From Paraphoma chrysanthemicola (Eukaryota > Ascomycota > Dothideomycetes > Pleosporales > Phaeosphaeriaceae), in the NCBI GenBank assembly GCA_020744225.1, contig JAGMWG010000013.1:434001-498000 (forward strand): a stretch of DNA of 64,000 bases, written 5' to 3'. The stretch's first letter is position 1. Every line of letters begins with the position of its first letter. This document shows positions 22,672 to 33,247 of the stretch, piece after piece. The position numbers were made by a program, and so were the translations under genes. A model generated the notes under the pieces. The model saw only the letters and a list, made by a program, of their open reading frames with translations, ran no database searches and was not told the origin of the DNA.

Positions 22672-23696
22672 ATGTTCGAGTCGCTGGAAATGGCACGCTA
22701 TAACATAAAGGAGAGCAGCTCTATTCGCGTTACAGACCGTCATGATCGGTCCCAACTCATGGCCGTAGTGCAATTTCTCGTACGACGGTTCCGCAACCAA
22801 ATCAATAGTGGTAACCCTAAACACGACGATGGCTCTCTCAAACTCGACCCGCCCAATTCGAAGCTTCGCAACTGCACTGTGTCGGAACGTACAGTATGTG
22901 ACATTCACATTTACGATATCGTATCGCCAAAAAGATGTCCCAGCAAACGAAAAAGCGCATTTACTACTTCGCTGGCGGAAGTTGGCAAATGAAACCGTCA
23001 GGTCAGCATTGGTCTCTATGTGCGAAGATGGCTACGGAACTTCCGGATACGATAGTTTCAATGGTTTCAATGCCGATAGCACCCAACAATCCTGCGCCAA
23101 GCTCCTTCCCATGGTGTCTGAAGCTCTATCGCACTTTGATGGCAGAAGCGCAGGAAGCAGGCGATAAAGTTATACTTGCCGGAGACTCTTCGGGTGCCAA
23201 CGTGGTGTTTTGCCTCACCTTGGAAGCGCTGAGAGAAGACGCAGAGAACGCACTAGGTGTCACGGCAAAACAAACATCAAATCCTCATCCAGTAGCTCTC
23301 ATGGGGATCAGCCCATCGACCGACTTGACCCGAAACAATCCTGATATCGATAAGATCGCGAAGCATGATCCGCTGCTCACACCGGATGTTATTAAGCAGA
23401 CAGCGAAAGCATGGCATGCTGACTGGGATCCAGCAGACCGCAAAGTCTCTCCTATCAACGCTGAGCTTTCGCTTCTCGCAAAGCGTGGCATCAAGGTGCA
23501 CGGAATTACTGCTGGTTCTGATATTTTGGCGCCGGACGGAGTGATCTTTCGCAACCGTTGCGCAGAGAACAATGTGGAAGGAGAGTGGCTTCATTGGGAG
23601 AAGCAAATGCACTGCTTTGTATTAACACTGCCTTACGGCCTACGCGAGGCGAATGAAGGCGTACAATGGGTAATTGATGTGTTGAGGAAAGAATAA
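22672..23696 (+). CDS. Alpha/beta-hydrolase fold-3 (HSL-like) esterase, frame break or 50-nt intron
   Basis: Predicted carboxylesterase of the hormone-sensitive-lipase/steryl-acetyl-hydrolase group. The 3' part reads YYFAGGSW (oxyanion-hole segment; the usual His of HGG is absent), GDSSGAN with the nucleophilic Ser, GSDILAPDG with the likely Asp, and WEKQMHCFV with the catalytic His. The 5' part from ATG 22672 (RSQLMAVVQF, then LRNCTVSERT) is in another frame. A GTATGT...CCCAG intron of 50 nt at 22893-22942 restores the frame, giving SERT-QTKKRIYYF. However, the removed segment also reads like protein (VCDIHIYDIVSP), so a one-base indel or a decaying gene is an alternative. The N-terminus looks short for the family. 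Confidence 0.6.
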
Positions 23697-25625
23697 CATA
23701 TTCTAGGTCGGTTGCTTTTGTTCGAGTTAGATACCCCGTTGGCTTGTCGCTCTCATGCTTCGAATTAATGCTAGTCAAATACACATATACTTGCATCATC
23801 CTGTGTCTATTGAAGCATCTGCCTTTTATCTTGAAAGTATGAAAGATATGATATCCTTTGGGCAATGAGGCATTGTCCAGAGAACGGCTTTCACCTTGCC
23901 AAGTTTAGCTCGTGCCCCTGGCGATGTCACGCGCTCCAATTCAGATTTAGGATTACTGACTATTTTGTCGTAACCGGTGCTTCTGGGCAATTTCATTTCA
24001 CTGCTCAATATCAACAGCAATCAGATATGGTTACGACTCACACAGACTACCGCGGCACAAGCAACGAGCTCACTTACAGTTTCCGCCTACAGCGTTTGCA
24101 CCTGCAGCGTTATGAATAGGCAAAGAGACATTCCATGCCTTGGGAAGGGCCGAAATACGCGTGGCCAGACGTGGCAGCTCTTCGCCATTCATGCTGTAAT
24201 TATGGCCGAACCGATGGAAATCAATTGCGTTACACCAACAGGGATCGCTCAAAACTGCCCTTCGAAGAGCCCAACTGCGACATTCGAAGCGAGGTCTTCA
24301 TACATGACCTTCCTTCCCATAGTCTCGAAAAACTTGAAAGACGCCATCAACTTCTTGCTCGCTTGTCGTCGAGCAATCCAGGAAGTAGAAGAGGGGGGAG
24401 CGCGACAAGTGTGGTTTCTTCTGCAAGAGATACTATCCGAATGTGCATTGCAGGACTTTTACAAGAGGCCGAACCTCACTCAGATTGCCCCGCCGGCAGA
24501 GTTGCCTCTTGAAAAGCGCGTCCTGTTCGCAAATGCCTTCTTTCGTCTCCAGGAGGTCGTTGTTATCACGCCCGGCATGTTGCTATTTAGACATAGGAGG
24601 TCAATAGAAAGGTGCCCAGAATCTCGCCAGACACATTGCGTATCTACTACACTAGTACAAGTTACGATGATCTTGCAAAGAATCTTGAAGCAGCACTGGC
24701 TATACAGTCCTATGGTATAAATTATAGTCCCATAAGGGCAATTTCGACAACTGGAATGAGCATCTCGAAATCGAGTATGGCGGCAAAGACATGGCTTGTG
24801 GCACGTCGAACATCATTAGCCTCTCTTGGGACCGACGCCGTAAGCCTCTCCTGGAAGCGGTCAAGGAGGAGATACACGAGGGCCAGAAACCTATGGCAAG
24901 TGAAGGTCATAGCTCACGAACCATCTTGCAAGACCGAGCCCCGAGCCGCTGCTCGTCATCTTGCCCGGTCTCAATTTCAAACCGGCGCTAACGAACCATT
25001 TTGGGAAGGTTATGAAGATGGTACACATCGAGATTATTGCATAGGCGTTCATTTGGGCTACGGACAACGATGGCAAACGAGGTCTAAACAAAGCAGAGCT
25101 TGACTGAGCATTTCTGCTGCATGCTAGGATCTTTCAAGCTATGGTGAATGGGGATGTTATTAAAATCTTGGACATCAAGCTTCCGTGGTAATTAGCGGGA
25201 GCTTGATGTAAGTCAACAAGGTAGAGGTAGAGTAAGTAGAAGTTGACATACATACTGAGGCGGCTTGGAAGACTAAAGTGGGAGATTACGATGTCTGCTG
25301 GGACAAATAACTCGTGATTATCGGGAAGCGTACTTAGCTTACTGCCTCGAGAGAGAAGTCTAGATTGTGGCACATTGAATCGCGTGTATAGATTGCTAGG
25401 ACACGAAAATGGAGAGATCAAAGCCAACAGCTGATCTCAGACTATAGTGCAAAGTGATTATAGATGCGTGTTATAGCTGTTCAGTTCTCATGACACCGTA
25501 GCAAAGCTCGGTCGATGAATGACACCGACAGCCTCGTTCAAGCGTCAGTAAACTGAATGAATCCTCATGAACCATGGCATATCTAACGACAAAGACTCAT
25601 AATTACGATATCTTCTATCCTATAC
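23697..25625. other. Gene-poor segment with unresolved coding-like fragments
   Basis: About 1.9 kb between the hydrolase and asparagine synthetase genes. Plausible protein fragments occur in several frames: a + frame at 24202-24720, a second + frame at about 24612-24720 (RISPDTLRIYYTSTSYDDLA), and a third at about 24735-24900 (GNFDNWNEHLEIEYGGKDMA). On the minus strand there is a fragment with a GTGAGC donor near 24080 (CWCNAIDFHRFGHNYSMNG). No single spliced model explains them, so a decayed gene is possible. Confidence 0.35.
24202..24720 (+). CDS. Unrecognised ORF, possibly a pseudogene fragment
   Basis: A 172-codon + strand frame starting MAEPMEINCVTPTGIAQNCP. It has a fairly natural composition in the middle (DAINFLLACRRAIQEVEEGG, QVWFLLQEILSECALQDFYK) and then degrades into sequence without clear character. 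It has no recognised domain. Frames downstream switch register, so this may be one exon of a decayed or multi-exon gene. Antisense reading is also possible. Confidence 0.22.
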   Translation: MAEPMEINCVTPTGIAQNCPSKSPTATFEARSSYMTFLPIVSKNLKDAINFLLACRRAIQEVEEGGARQVWFLLQEILSECALQDFYKRPNLTQIAPPAELPLEKRVLFANAFFRLQEVVVITPGMLLFRHRRSIERCPESRQTHCVSTTLVQVTMILQRILKQHWLYSPMV

Positions 25626-28004
25626 CTAGCGTGATTCACCTTCATGCTCTACGCCCGCAAAGTTCGGCGTCGCCGTCTTCACTCTAAACCTCTTCCCCAG
25701 AATCACGAACTGCCCGACCAAAATCATCTGCCCAAACGCCGCCCTGTCACCTTCCTTGATCGCATGTTTCACCAATCCTTCACACATCTTCCACTCCAAG
25801 AACCCCAAAGCCTCGATATTCTCCTTCGTAATCAGCCTATCGAACAGATTATAGACCTCGCCGCCAGGTTTGTACTTCACCGGCGCGGAAAAAGGGTGCT
25901 TTTTCCTCGCATAGAGTTCCTCCGTGATGTAAGGCTTGACTGCTTCTTTCAATATCCATTTTTCGCTGAACGTGTGCGTTGTTGGGTCCCAGCGGATTTT
26001 CACGCTGGGTGGAAGCGACATTGCGTACTCGGTGAGGCGGTGATCGAGGAAAGGCTGGCGGCCTTCCACGCTATGTGCCATTTCGCATCGGTCGCCGAGA
26101 ACGGTCAAGAGGCCTTTGGCCAAGGCGCATTTAGTCCAGATATATAGAGACGTGTGGAGAGGATGCCATCTCAGCGCCATTAGATCGCGGGTGCGGCCGT
26201 CGAGGGCGTTGACGGCTGTCAGGCGTTTGTCGCTTTCGCCAAACTCGGTGAAGAGCCATGGCGCGAGGAGCTCGTTGTTGAGCGCGAAGTATTGCGTGAA
26301 GCCGAGGAAGGAGGTGTTGTTGACTTGACGTCGGACTGCGAGAGCGCTTTCTGGTTCAGTGGGGTGGGAAGATTCGGCTCCCTCGAGTTCATCGATTGTT
26401 AGTAGGCGATCTTCATCAGAAAGTTTCGAGTTGAGCCATGAATGGTCTGGTTCTCGGACGAAGTCTTTCAAGAGCTCCCTGTATCCACCAAAATGCTCGT
26501 CCGAGCCTTCACCCGTGAGCACGACTTTGATTCCAGCATCACGCGTCAGCCTGGACAGCATGTATTTACCCACTGTGCCTAAGTCTTTGACAGCGACTTC
26601 GTTGTGCCAAATTGCGTCTTCAATGTTCGCGGCGAACGTTTCTTCGGTCATTTCGATATGATGCATTTTCACGCCCAGCCATTCGGCAGTTCTGCGCGCA
26701 ATTGCTACAGTATTGAATTAGTTATGCCAATCAGGATGAAAAGGCTCCCCTCTTACGTTCCTCATCGTGGTCTTCGCCAATGAACTTAACGCTGAAACAG
26801 TTGATTCGCTCCGATGCTGGAGCAGTACCAAGCGACGTTCCCTCGGTCTTCATCAAATGTGTTACCATGCCTTATCATGTAAGCAAAAGTAGCAGGTTTG
26901 TGAGTCTCGAGTAATGCATATACCAGCCAGTGCGCTTGAGTCAATACCGCCGCTGAGAAAGACGCCAATCGGTACGTCGGCGCGTAAACGATCACGGACC
27001 GCTTCGAACAAACGGTCGCGCACGCCTTGAATCATCTCCTCCTCTGTTCGGGTCTCAATGTCGTGCTATCATCTGTCAGTAAAGCCCTTATAATTACACG
27101 TATACTTGTTTACGTACTTTATCTTTAAAGTTGAGATCCCAGTATTTATGTTGCGCTATCGTGGCGAATGATGTCAAGGTCAAATAGTGGCCAGGATTGA
27201 TCGTATGCACGCCTTGAAACAGAGTTCGGCGGTCACAAAGCCCTAAGTGGTGAATTCAAATATGAATATAAATCTCGCAGGCATTAATGTATAATGCATA
27301 TTGAGCTTTACTTACAGCCAACGTCTTTGATGCTTTGTACGTCCCATTCTGCTTGCCAGCCAAAGGGTAGGAAAGCCTTGATCTCAGAAGCAACCTAGCA
27401 ACAGGTTTTAGTGAAAATACGAAAATTTCACAATATACTCACCAACAAGCTGCCATCAAGGACAGTGTAGTACAGTGGTTTGATGGCGTACCGGTCGCAG
27501 GCTGCAACAAAAAGCTGAGTCTTCGAGTCATACAGACACAAGGAAAACTCCCCACGAAGATGCGAGAGGAACGAAAGGCCGTGCTCCTTATATAGATAGA
27601 TTGCGATCTCGGAGTCACACTTGCTTCGAAACTTGTATCCTTTCGCGCTCAATTCGTCTCGAATTTCATTGTGGCCATAGAGCTCGCCGTTCACGACTGC
27701 ATGTACGAAGCCCTCTGTGTCATGAAATGGCTGCTCCGCACCAGGGTTGAGATCAACGATGGCGAGACGATTATGTGCTAGCGCTAAGTGAAATCAGCCA
27801 TGATTGTCGCCAGGTACTCCTGGGGGTTATCGAGTGTGAAGACGCACCAACGCGACCATTTTCATTAATCCATTGCCCATTAGAATCCGGTCCTCGATGT
27901 TTAATTGTGTCAAGACTTTCGTTGATGGTCTTGCTAAGCGATGCACTATCTCCGCAGAGAGGTTTGTGCCCATGCAGAGTGATTGCACAACTAATGCCAC
28001 ACAT
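25626..28004 (-). CDS. Asparagine synthetase (glutamine-hydrolysing)
   Basis: Makes asparagine from aspartate, ATP and glutamine. Seven exons (27848-28004, 27443-27783, 27316-27394, 27118-27242, 26924-27065, 26757-26870, 25626-26704) rebuild 678 residues with every junction in frame. The start MCGI gives the Cys2 nucleophile of class II glutamine amidotransferases; HRGPDSNG, HNRLAIVDL and NGELYGHNEIR follow. The synthetase half has the ATP-pyrophosphatase loop FLSGGIDSSAL, VKFIGEDHDEE and EGRQPFLDHRLTEY. Six short introns (48-73 nt) distinguish it from simpler primary-metabolism genes. Divergent fungal AsnB-like copies can sit in accessory or secondary-metabolism loci, but no cluster partners are evident here. 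Confidence 0.93.
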
Positions 28005-30356
28005 CGTTTAGGAAGTGAATGGAAAGATCGATTGAGGAAGAGACAACTTTCATCCTGGTACGACCGAAAGTACTTGCTGGAATGACCATTGTGATGTGGT
28101 ATTTTAACGCCGTCGTCATCGTCCTTGCTGTCGATCACTCCACGATAAGCACCATGGGGCCATGCCCGTTCGGGCCTAGACTCGACATTTTCGATCTTGT
28201 ACCTCAGATCGACAAGATTGGGAATGCTACAACATATACTGCATCTGCACTTGCAAATGCGCGGCGTGTCTTGCAAAGTTGCAACGGGTTGAGATGACAT
28301 TGTTCTTCGATGTGTGGTGATATCAAAGGTGAATACACCCCCAAGCAAGCCAAGTAGCTTTTTCCATTGACGCAACCGGAGCAATGCCGATTCGTGGAGT
28401 TACGCTACTGATGAGAAACTCCCTGGGAAGTGTATCTTTGCACTGCAGGTCGGAATGCGATGTGTCGAGAAATTTCCGCCGGTACTCTGAAGGACCGCTA
28501 CGGAGCCCCGATGGACATTGTCGTGGTTTCATTAAAATGTGTATCCCAGAATCTACAGCATCGCACTTAACTCACAAGACCTAACTGGAGCCACCTACAA
28601 GGAAACTACGTTCGAATAGACCTCGAGGTTGTGGTATGAGCATATGCCAACAATCAGAACATGCAGATCAAACCGAAGAAGTTCGAAGCAGTTATTCAGT
28701 AAGGAAGACCAATAATGCATCTCGCGACCCTTTCCTACGCATTGACCAAAGCTATCCGGCGATCGTTGCAGTCATTCTTTGCAACCACAGGTGTAATTTG
28801 GAAGTGAGCCTTGTTGGTTCGCTTGGATTGCTGCCGCCGACTTTCGGGCCTACTTTGGTTGAAAACGGCGATTTTGAAGTTCAAGGATCGCCTCCCTGGC
28901 TTCAAATATTGTAACGGCGCCGACGATGCTACAGCGACTCATCAACGTTGCACTGTAGGCGTGGCTGATCGCAACTGTGGCACGGAAACACCTAGGTCAA
29001 AGCAGGTTTTTGTGAAAGAACAATTGCCGTTGCGCTTGCTGCGCCTAAAATACCGTTGAAAGCCCAAGCTAGTGGGCCGGGAGGTGGCGCAGGTCTAGAA
29101 AGCACTTCGCCTGGGTTTACTGATTGCGTCTTCTGTTGGAGGATTTGGGGGCGTTGCATGGCAGTACAACACATGACACTAGGACAGCCTGGAAGGTCTT
29201 GTAGGTGGGGTGCCTCCACAGGAGGTTTGGAAGGTGGTGTCCACGGAGCCAGGGATGAACAAAGGCGGTGCGCAGGCTCTTGCAGCACCAAGCTGCGGGG
29301 AAATTGAGCCGTCCCGGAGCTGGATCAATAATCATGCGTACTCCGGCATGCCTAGTGGCCCTTGTGTGTTGCTACGCTCAGTGAACTCCGGTCCAGACAA
29401 TAATGACCAGTGACCAGTGCTCAAATAAGCATCGCATCTCCGTCTCATGTCATATTTCAATCGCACATCGTTGCTTGATCCTTTCTGTTTCCATGAGCAC
29501 TGACCGAACTCTGAGTCGCTTTTCGCATTTGTGCGGCTGAGATCGTGATTCGTGTTGTCGCACTCAGCCAACTCATCGAAGAAGCTGGATCCAGTTGAGC
29601 GCATCGGCGTGAAGGGGCGGGCTGTGACACAGTTCACTTTGGAGCATTTAGGCGCCCTACACCGTGCCTCCATCACTTTGACGAGGGTTCACCGTGCCGC
29701 TTTCACATTGTCACAATCGCCGAGAAGACCCCAGCTACGTTGGACAAGTGTGCGACGAGTTTGAAAGAGTTGCACGCTCCCCGCGGTCACTTGCGGTCCT
29801 ACACAGGGTGTATTTGCAGACTCGTGCCTTTTTTCCAAATTGGGCCGACGGTGCGTGTGCATGTCATTAGCATCAATAATAGCGCAATTCAGGAGGCTCA
29901 TGCAGGGCCCAGCCTAGGACTAGAACCAGCTTGGCTGGTCTGCCGCGGCCCGGGCACCTGTCAACTCTTCTGCACACGAGCCTGTGGAGATTCCAACCCC
30001 TGGGTTCGCGAGCTTCGCCAGGTTTGATTGGCGGATCCCGCTCTCCGTTTCATGAAGGCGCAGCTGTTGCCGTGGCTGGGCGTTAGTTAGCGAGGCAGAG
30101 TTGGTAACTGGCGCAGATTATCAGGACCCTTTTATATCGGTGCGCACGCGACACGGGAACCCCGTACGGCATCCTGCCAGATGGCGCTCTTGCACCTCAT
30201 CGAGGCAGTGTCACTTGCCTCGCCGTAGTCGCCTTCTTCCCAAGACATTCGTTTGTTCTGCATCCTTTAGCGCGGATCCTCCACTTCCCTTCTACCTTGT
30301 TCTTTCCTTAGTCCACCTTCACGACTGACGACTTCGACGCCCTCTCCCCCGATGTC
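28005..30356. other. 2.35-kb gene-poor stretch
   Basis: No gene could be supported. The stretch contains several 60-100-codon ORFs on both strands without motifs, a G-rich block at 29060-29290 and a C/T-rich promoter-like zone at 30180-30350 before the sulfatase-like gene. A non-coding RNA, a small secreted protein with introns, or relic DNA cannot be excluded. Confidence 0.4.
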
Positions 30357-33247
30357 ATGCAGCTCAATTTGCTCGCGCCTTTTCAGGCTTTCCTGAGGCC
30401 GAAGAGTCAATTCGCTCTCTTCTTTGTTGCCTTCTTCATCGCCAAGCTCTTACACCTCGGCAGCCACTTTGCGTCTTTACCCATTGTTCTCTATCTGTTG
30501 TATTTTCCGACCTTCCTCCTTCCGGATGTCCTTCTACTTGTAGGCAGTAAACTTCTCGTCTATCGGCACAATGGAGGACAGGCATCCACTATTCGAAAGT
30601 GTATCGGGGGCGTTCTTGCGTAAGTAAAGTCTCTGAAGGCCATGGATTGCCTAAAGTACTGACATTCGGCAACGACAGCATATTTACACTAGGATGTTCC
30701 GCTTCCCAGATCTCCTTCTTCGTTGAGACGGGAGGTGAGATCCAATGGATGGCCGCCAGTCGCGTCTTGGGCGGCAGCGGAGGTCTAGGCCTTCTACTGT
30801 CCGGTCTGGGTTCCATGATAGTCACCCTACTTATCCTCATTGCCATCTCGCTGCTGATTGCGCCTTGGTTCTATGATCTCACCGATCGCGTGTTTGAGGC
30901 GGTGGGTGGGTCTTTTCAGAAAAGCTTCTTCATGGTCATCAGGAAACGCGCATCTACCGAGGATTATGAACTTCTCCTTTCAAGCGAAGATGAACGACCG
31001 GAATCACCAGATCAGTCCGGACGCTCTGAGAAGCCTGCGCCCACGCCAGCAAGTGCGGTAACCGCAGTAACCATCTCAATCTTGACAGTGCTTGGCGCCA
31101 TCATTGTGGGCGTGCTTCAATATGTTCGACCAACCTCGCCTCCATACGCACACATGTCTGGCTCACTTCCCATAACACTTATTGAGGCGGTGCTGTTTCA
31201 ACCCATCAACTCGGAGTTCTGCTTACCTCATCCTGTTGAGGTCGTTCCATTCCCGTTTGAGAGCTTCAAAAGGTTTTTTAATCATCAACAGCCTGTCGAC
31301 TGGTTGCCCGAATGGCAGACATGCGGCAGAGACAATGGTCCAGGTCCACCACCATGGATAGAGCACCCCGGCCATGGCAGCCCAGAAGGCGGGAGCAACG
31401 CGCCTTGGGGCCATGACGGACCCCCTCCACATATTCCACACGACAGGCCACTTCATCCCCCGCCAGGCCCGCCTCCGGATCCAATGGATCGGAATTTTCG
31501 TCACCGCCCCTTTCGCCACGGAGGGCCGAGTGGCGAGAGTCCTTGCGAACCGATGAAGCTCTCCAATCTCAACGCTGATATGGTTGGCAATTTGGCAAGT
31601 GAGATCAAAGAAAGGCGACCAATGATCAAGAACATCCTGCTTCTCACTCTTGAAAGCACGCGCAAAGACATGTTCCCTTTCAAAAAGGGTAGCCACGCTT
31701 ACGATACTGTTCACTCTTCCTACACTTCCACTGGCGATAAACAAGAGCTCGATGCTAAGCTTCGGAAACTTACACCGGTATCTACATTCCTATCTGGAGA
31801 GTCCAATGGATTTGAAAGTGAGACCGAACACTATGAAGAGAACGACTGGAGGAATGCTTTCAAGGATGGAATGGGCGCCATAAATATCAATGGAGCGATC
31901 ACACAAGCGGCGTACACGCTCAAGAGCCTTGTGAGTAGCCATTGTGGTGTCGAGCCACTTGCAGTGGATTTCACCGAAGAGACCAATGGTCACATTTATC
32001 AGCCTTGCCTACCACAGATCTTCTGGAAAATGAGCGAAGCTTTGCGGGGCAAGCACCATGGAGATCATGATTTCGAGGAAAAGCATGAGAAGCGAGATAG
32101 CCGCGACTGGACATGGAAATCTGCGATGATCCAGTCTGTCACCGACCAATTCGACTCGCAGGACGTCCTGAACGACCAAATGGGTTTTAGGAATGTGATC
32201 GCAGAGACTACAATCTCAAATCCACAGTCGAAGCACTACCCGCCGAAACAACCGAGGGTCAATTATTTTGGATTTCCAGAGACAGAAACGTTGGACTACC
32301 TCCGAGATATGTTCGTGGACGCACAAGAGCATAAGAAGAGGCTATTTGTTTCGCACCTAACCAGCTCGCCACATCACCCATTCAAGACCCCCGCAGACTG
32401 GCCCGATAAGACGAACTATTTGCAGCCACAGCGATGGCGCCCAGAGGATCCGCTCGATGGCTATCTGAACACAATACGCTACCAAGATCAATGGATTTCG
32501 CAGATCTTCCAAATGCTACATGATGTTGGCGCTCTCAACGAGACATTGATAATAATGACTGGCGATCATGGCTTGGCATTCAACTCGCTCGACAACTCCC
32601 AATCAGCAGTCAACAACGGCCATATTTCGAACTTCGCTATCCCGCTCCTCTTGGTCCATCCACACCTGCCCCGCATACAACTCGACGCCTCCACCACACC
32701 ACTTTCTATCGTTCCGACTGTCCTCGACCTGTTACTCCAAACCGACTCCCTTCCCTTACCAGCCGCTGAGGTCGCCAAAGAAATCCTGCCAAAATACATT
32801 GGCAACTCTCTCGTCCGCAAACTCGACTATAGCGTCAGTACCTCCAACGGAACCGCCCCTGCATTCTTCAAACCATTCCACTTCTCCGCCATCAACCCTG
32901 GCGGCTCTCTACTCGCCATCAGCGACGCATCCACAACCTACCGCCTTATTTTCCCACTTTGTTCAACCATCCCGCTCCGTTTCACAGACATCGCAACCGA
33001 TCCGCACGAAATGAATCCTATCACGGCATGGACACCTGGCGAGTTAAGCGAGATCGTGAAAGTTAGGCATGGTGTAAAAGCAATGGAGTGGGCGCAATTA
33101 GCGGAAGAGCTGGGCAGGTGGTGGGTCTGGAAACAGAGGGCGAAGTGGGGTTATTGGGGCAATGCAAGGGAAACGAGTAGGGGTGGCGCGGAGGTAGGAG
33201 GTGGGATTGGAAGGATCAAGAAGGAGCATTGGTGGGAGACGAAGTGA
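30357..33247 (+). CDS. Membrane-anchored sulfatase-domain protein (LtaS-like phosphotransferase fold)
   Basis: Exons 30357-30619 and 30679-33247 (59-nt intron; join GVLA-IFTLGCSASQISFF) encode 943 residues. Hydrophobic segments occupy about residues 15-65, 110-150 and 200-220. A Pro/His/Gly-rich stretch follows (about 290-365). The sulfatase/alkaline-phosphatase-superfamily domain starts with LLLTLESTRKDMFPF (~405), where Thr or Ser may serve as nucleophile. It continues through SHLTSSPHHPFKTP and the metal-binding MTGDHGLAF (~715). There is no Cys/Ser-x-Pro-x-Arg formylglycine signature, so it resembles LtaS or phosphoethanolamine transferases more than true arylsulfatases. Substrate is unknown; cell-wall or glycolipid modification is an inference. 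Confidence 0.82.

Noticed and set aside
29980..30030. tRNA-like GGGTTCGCGAGC segment
   Set aside because: No matching acceptor stem, anticodon arm or D-loop could be folded around it.
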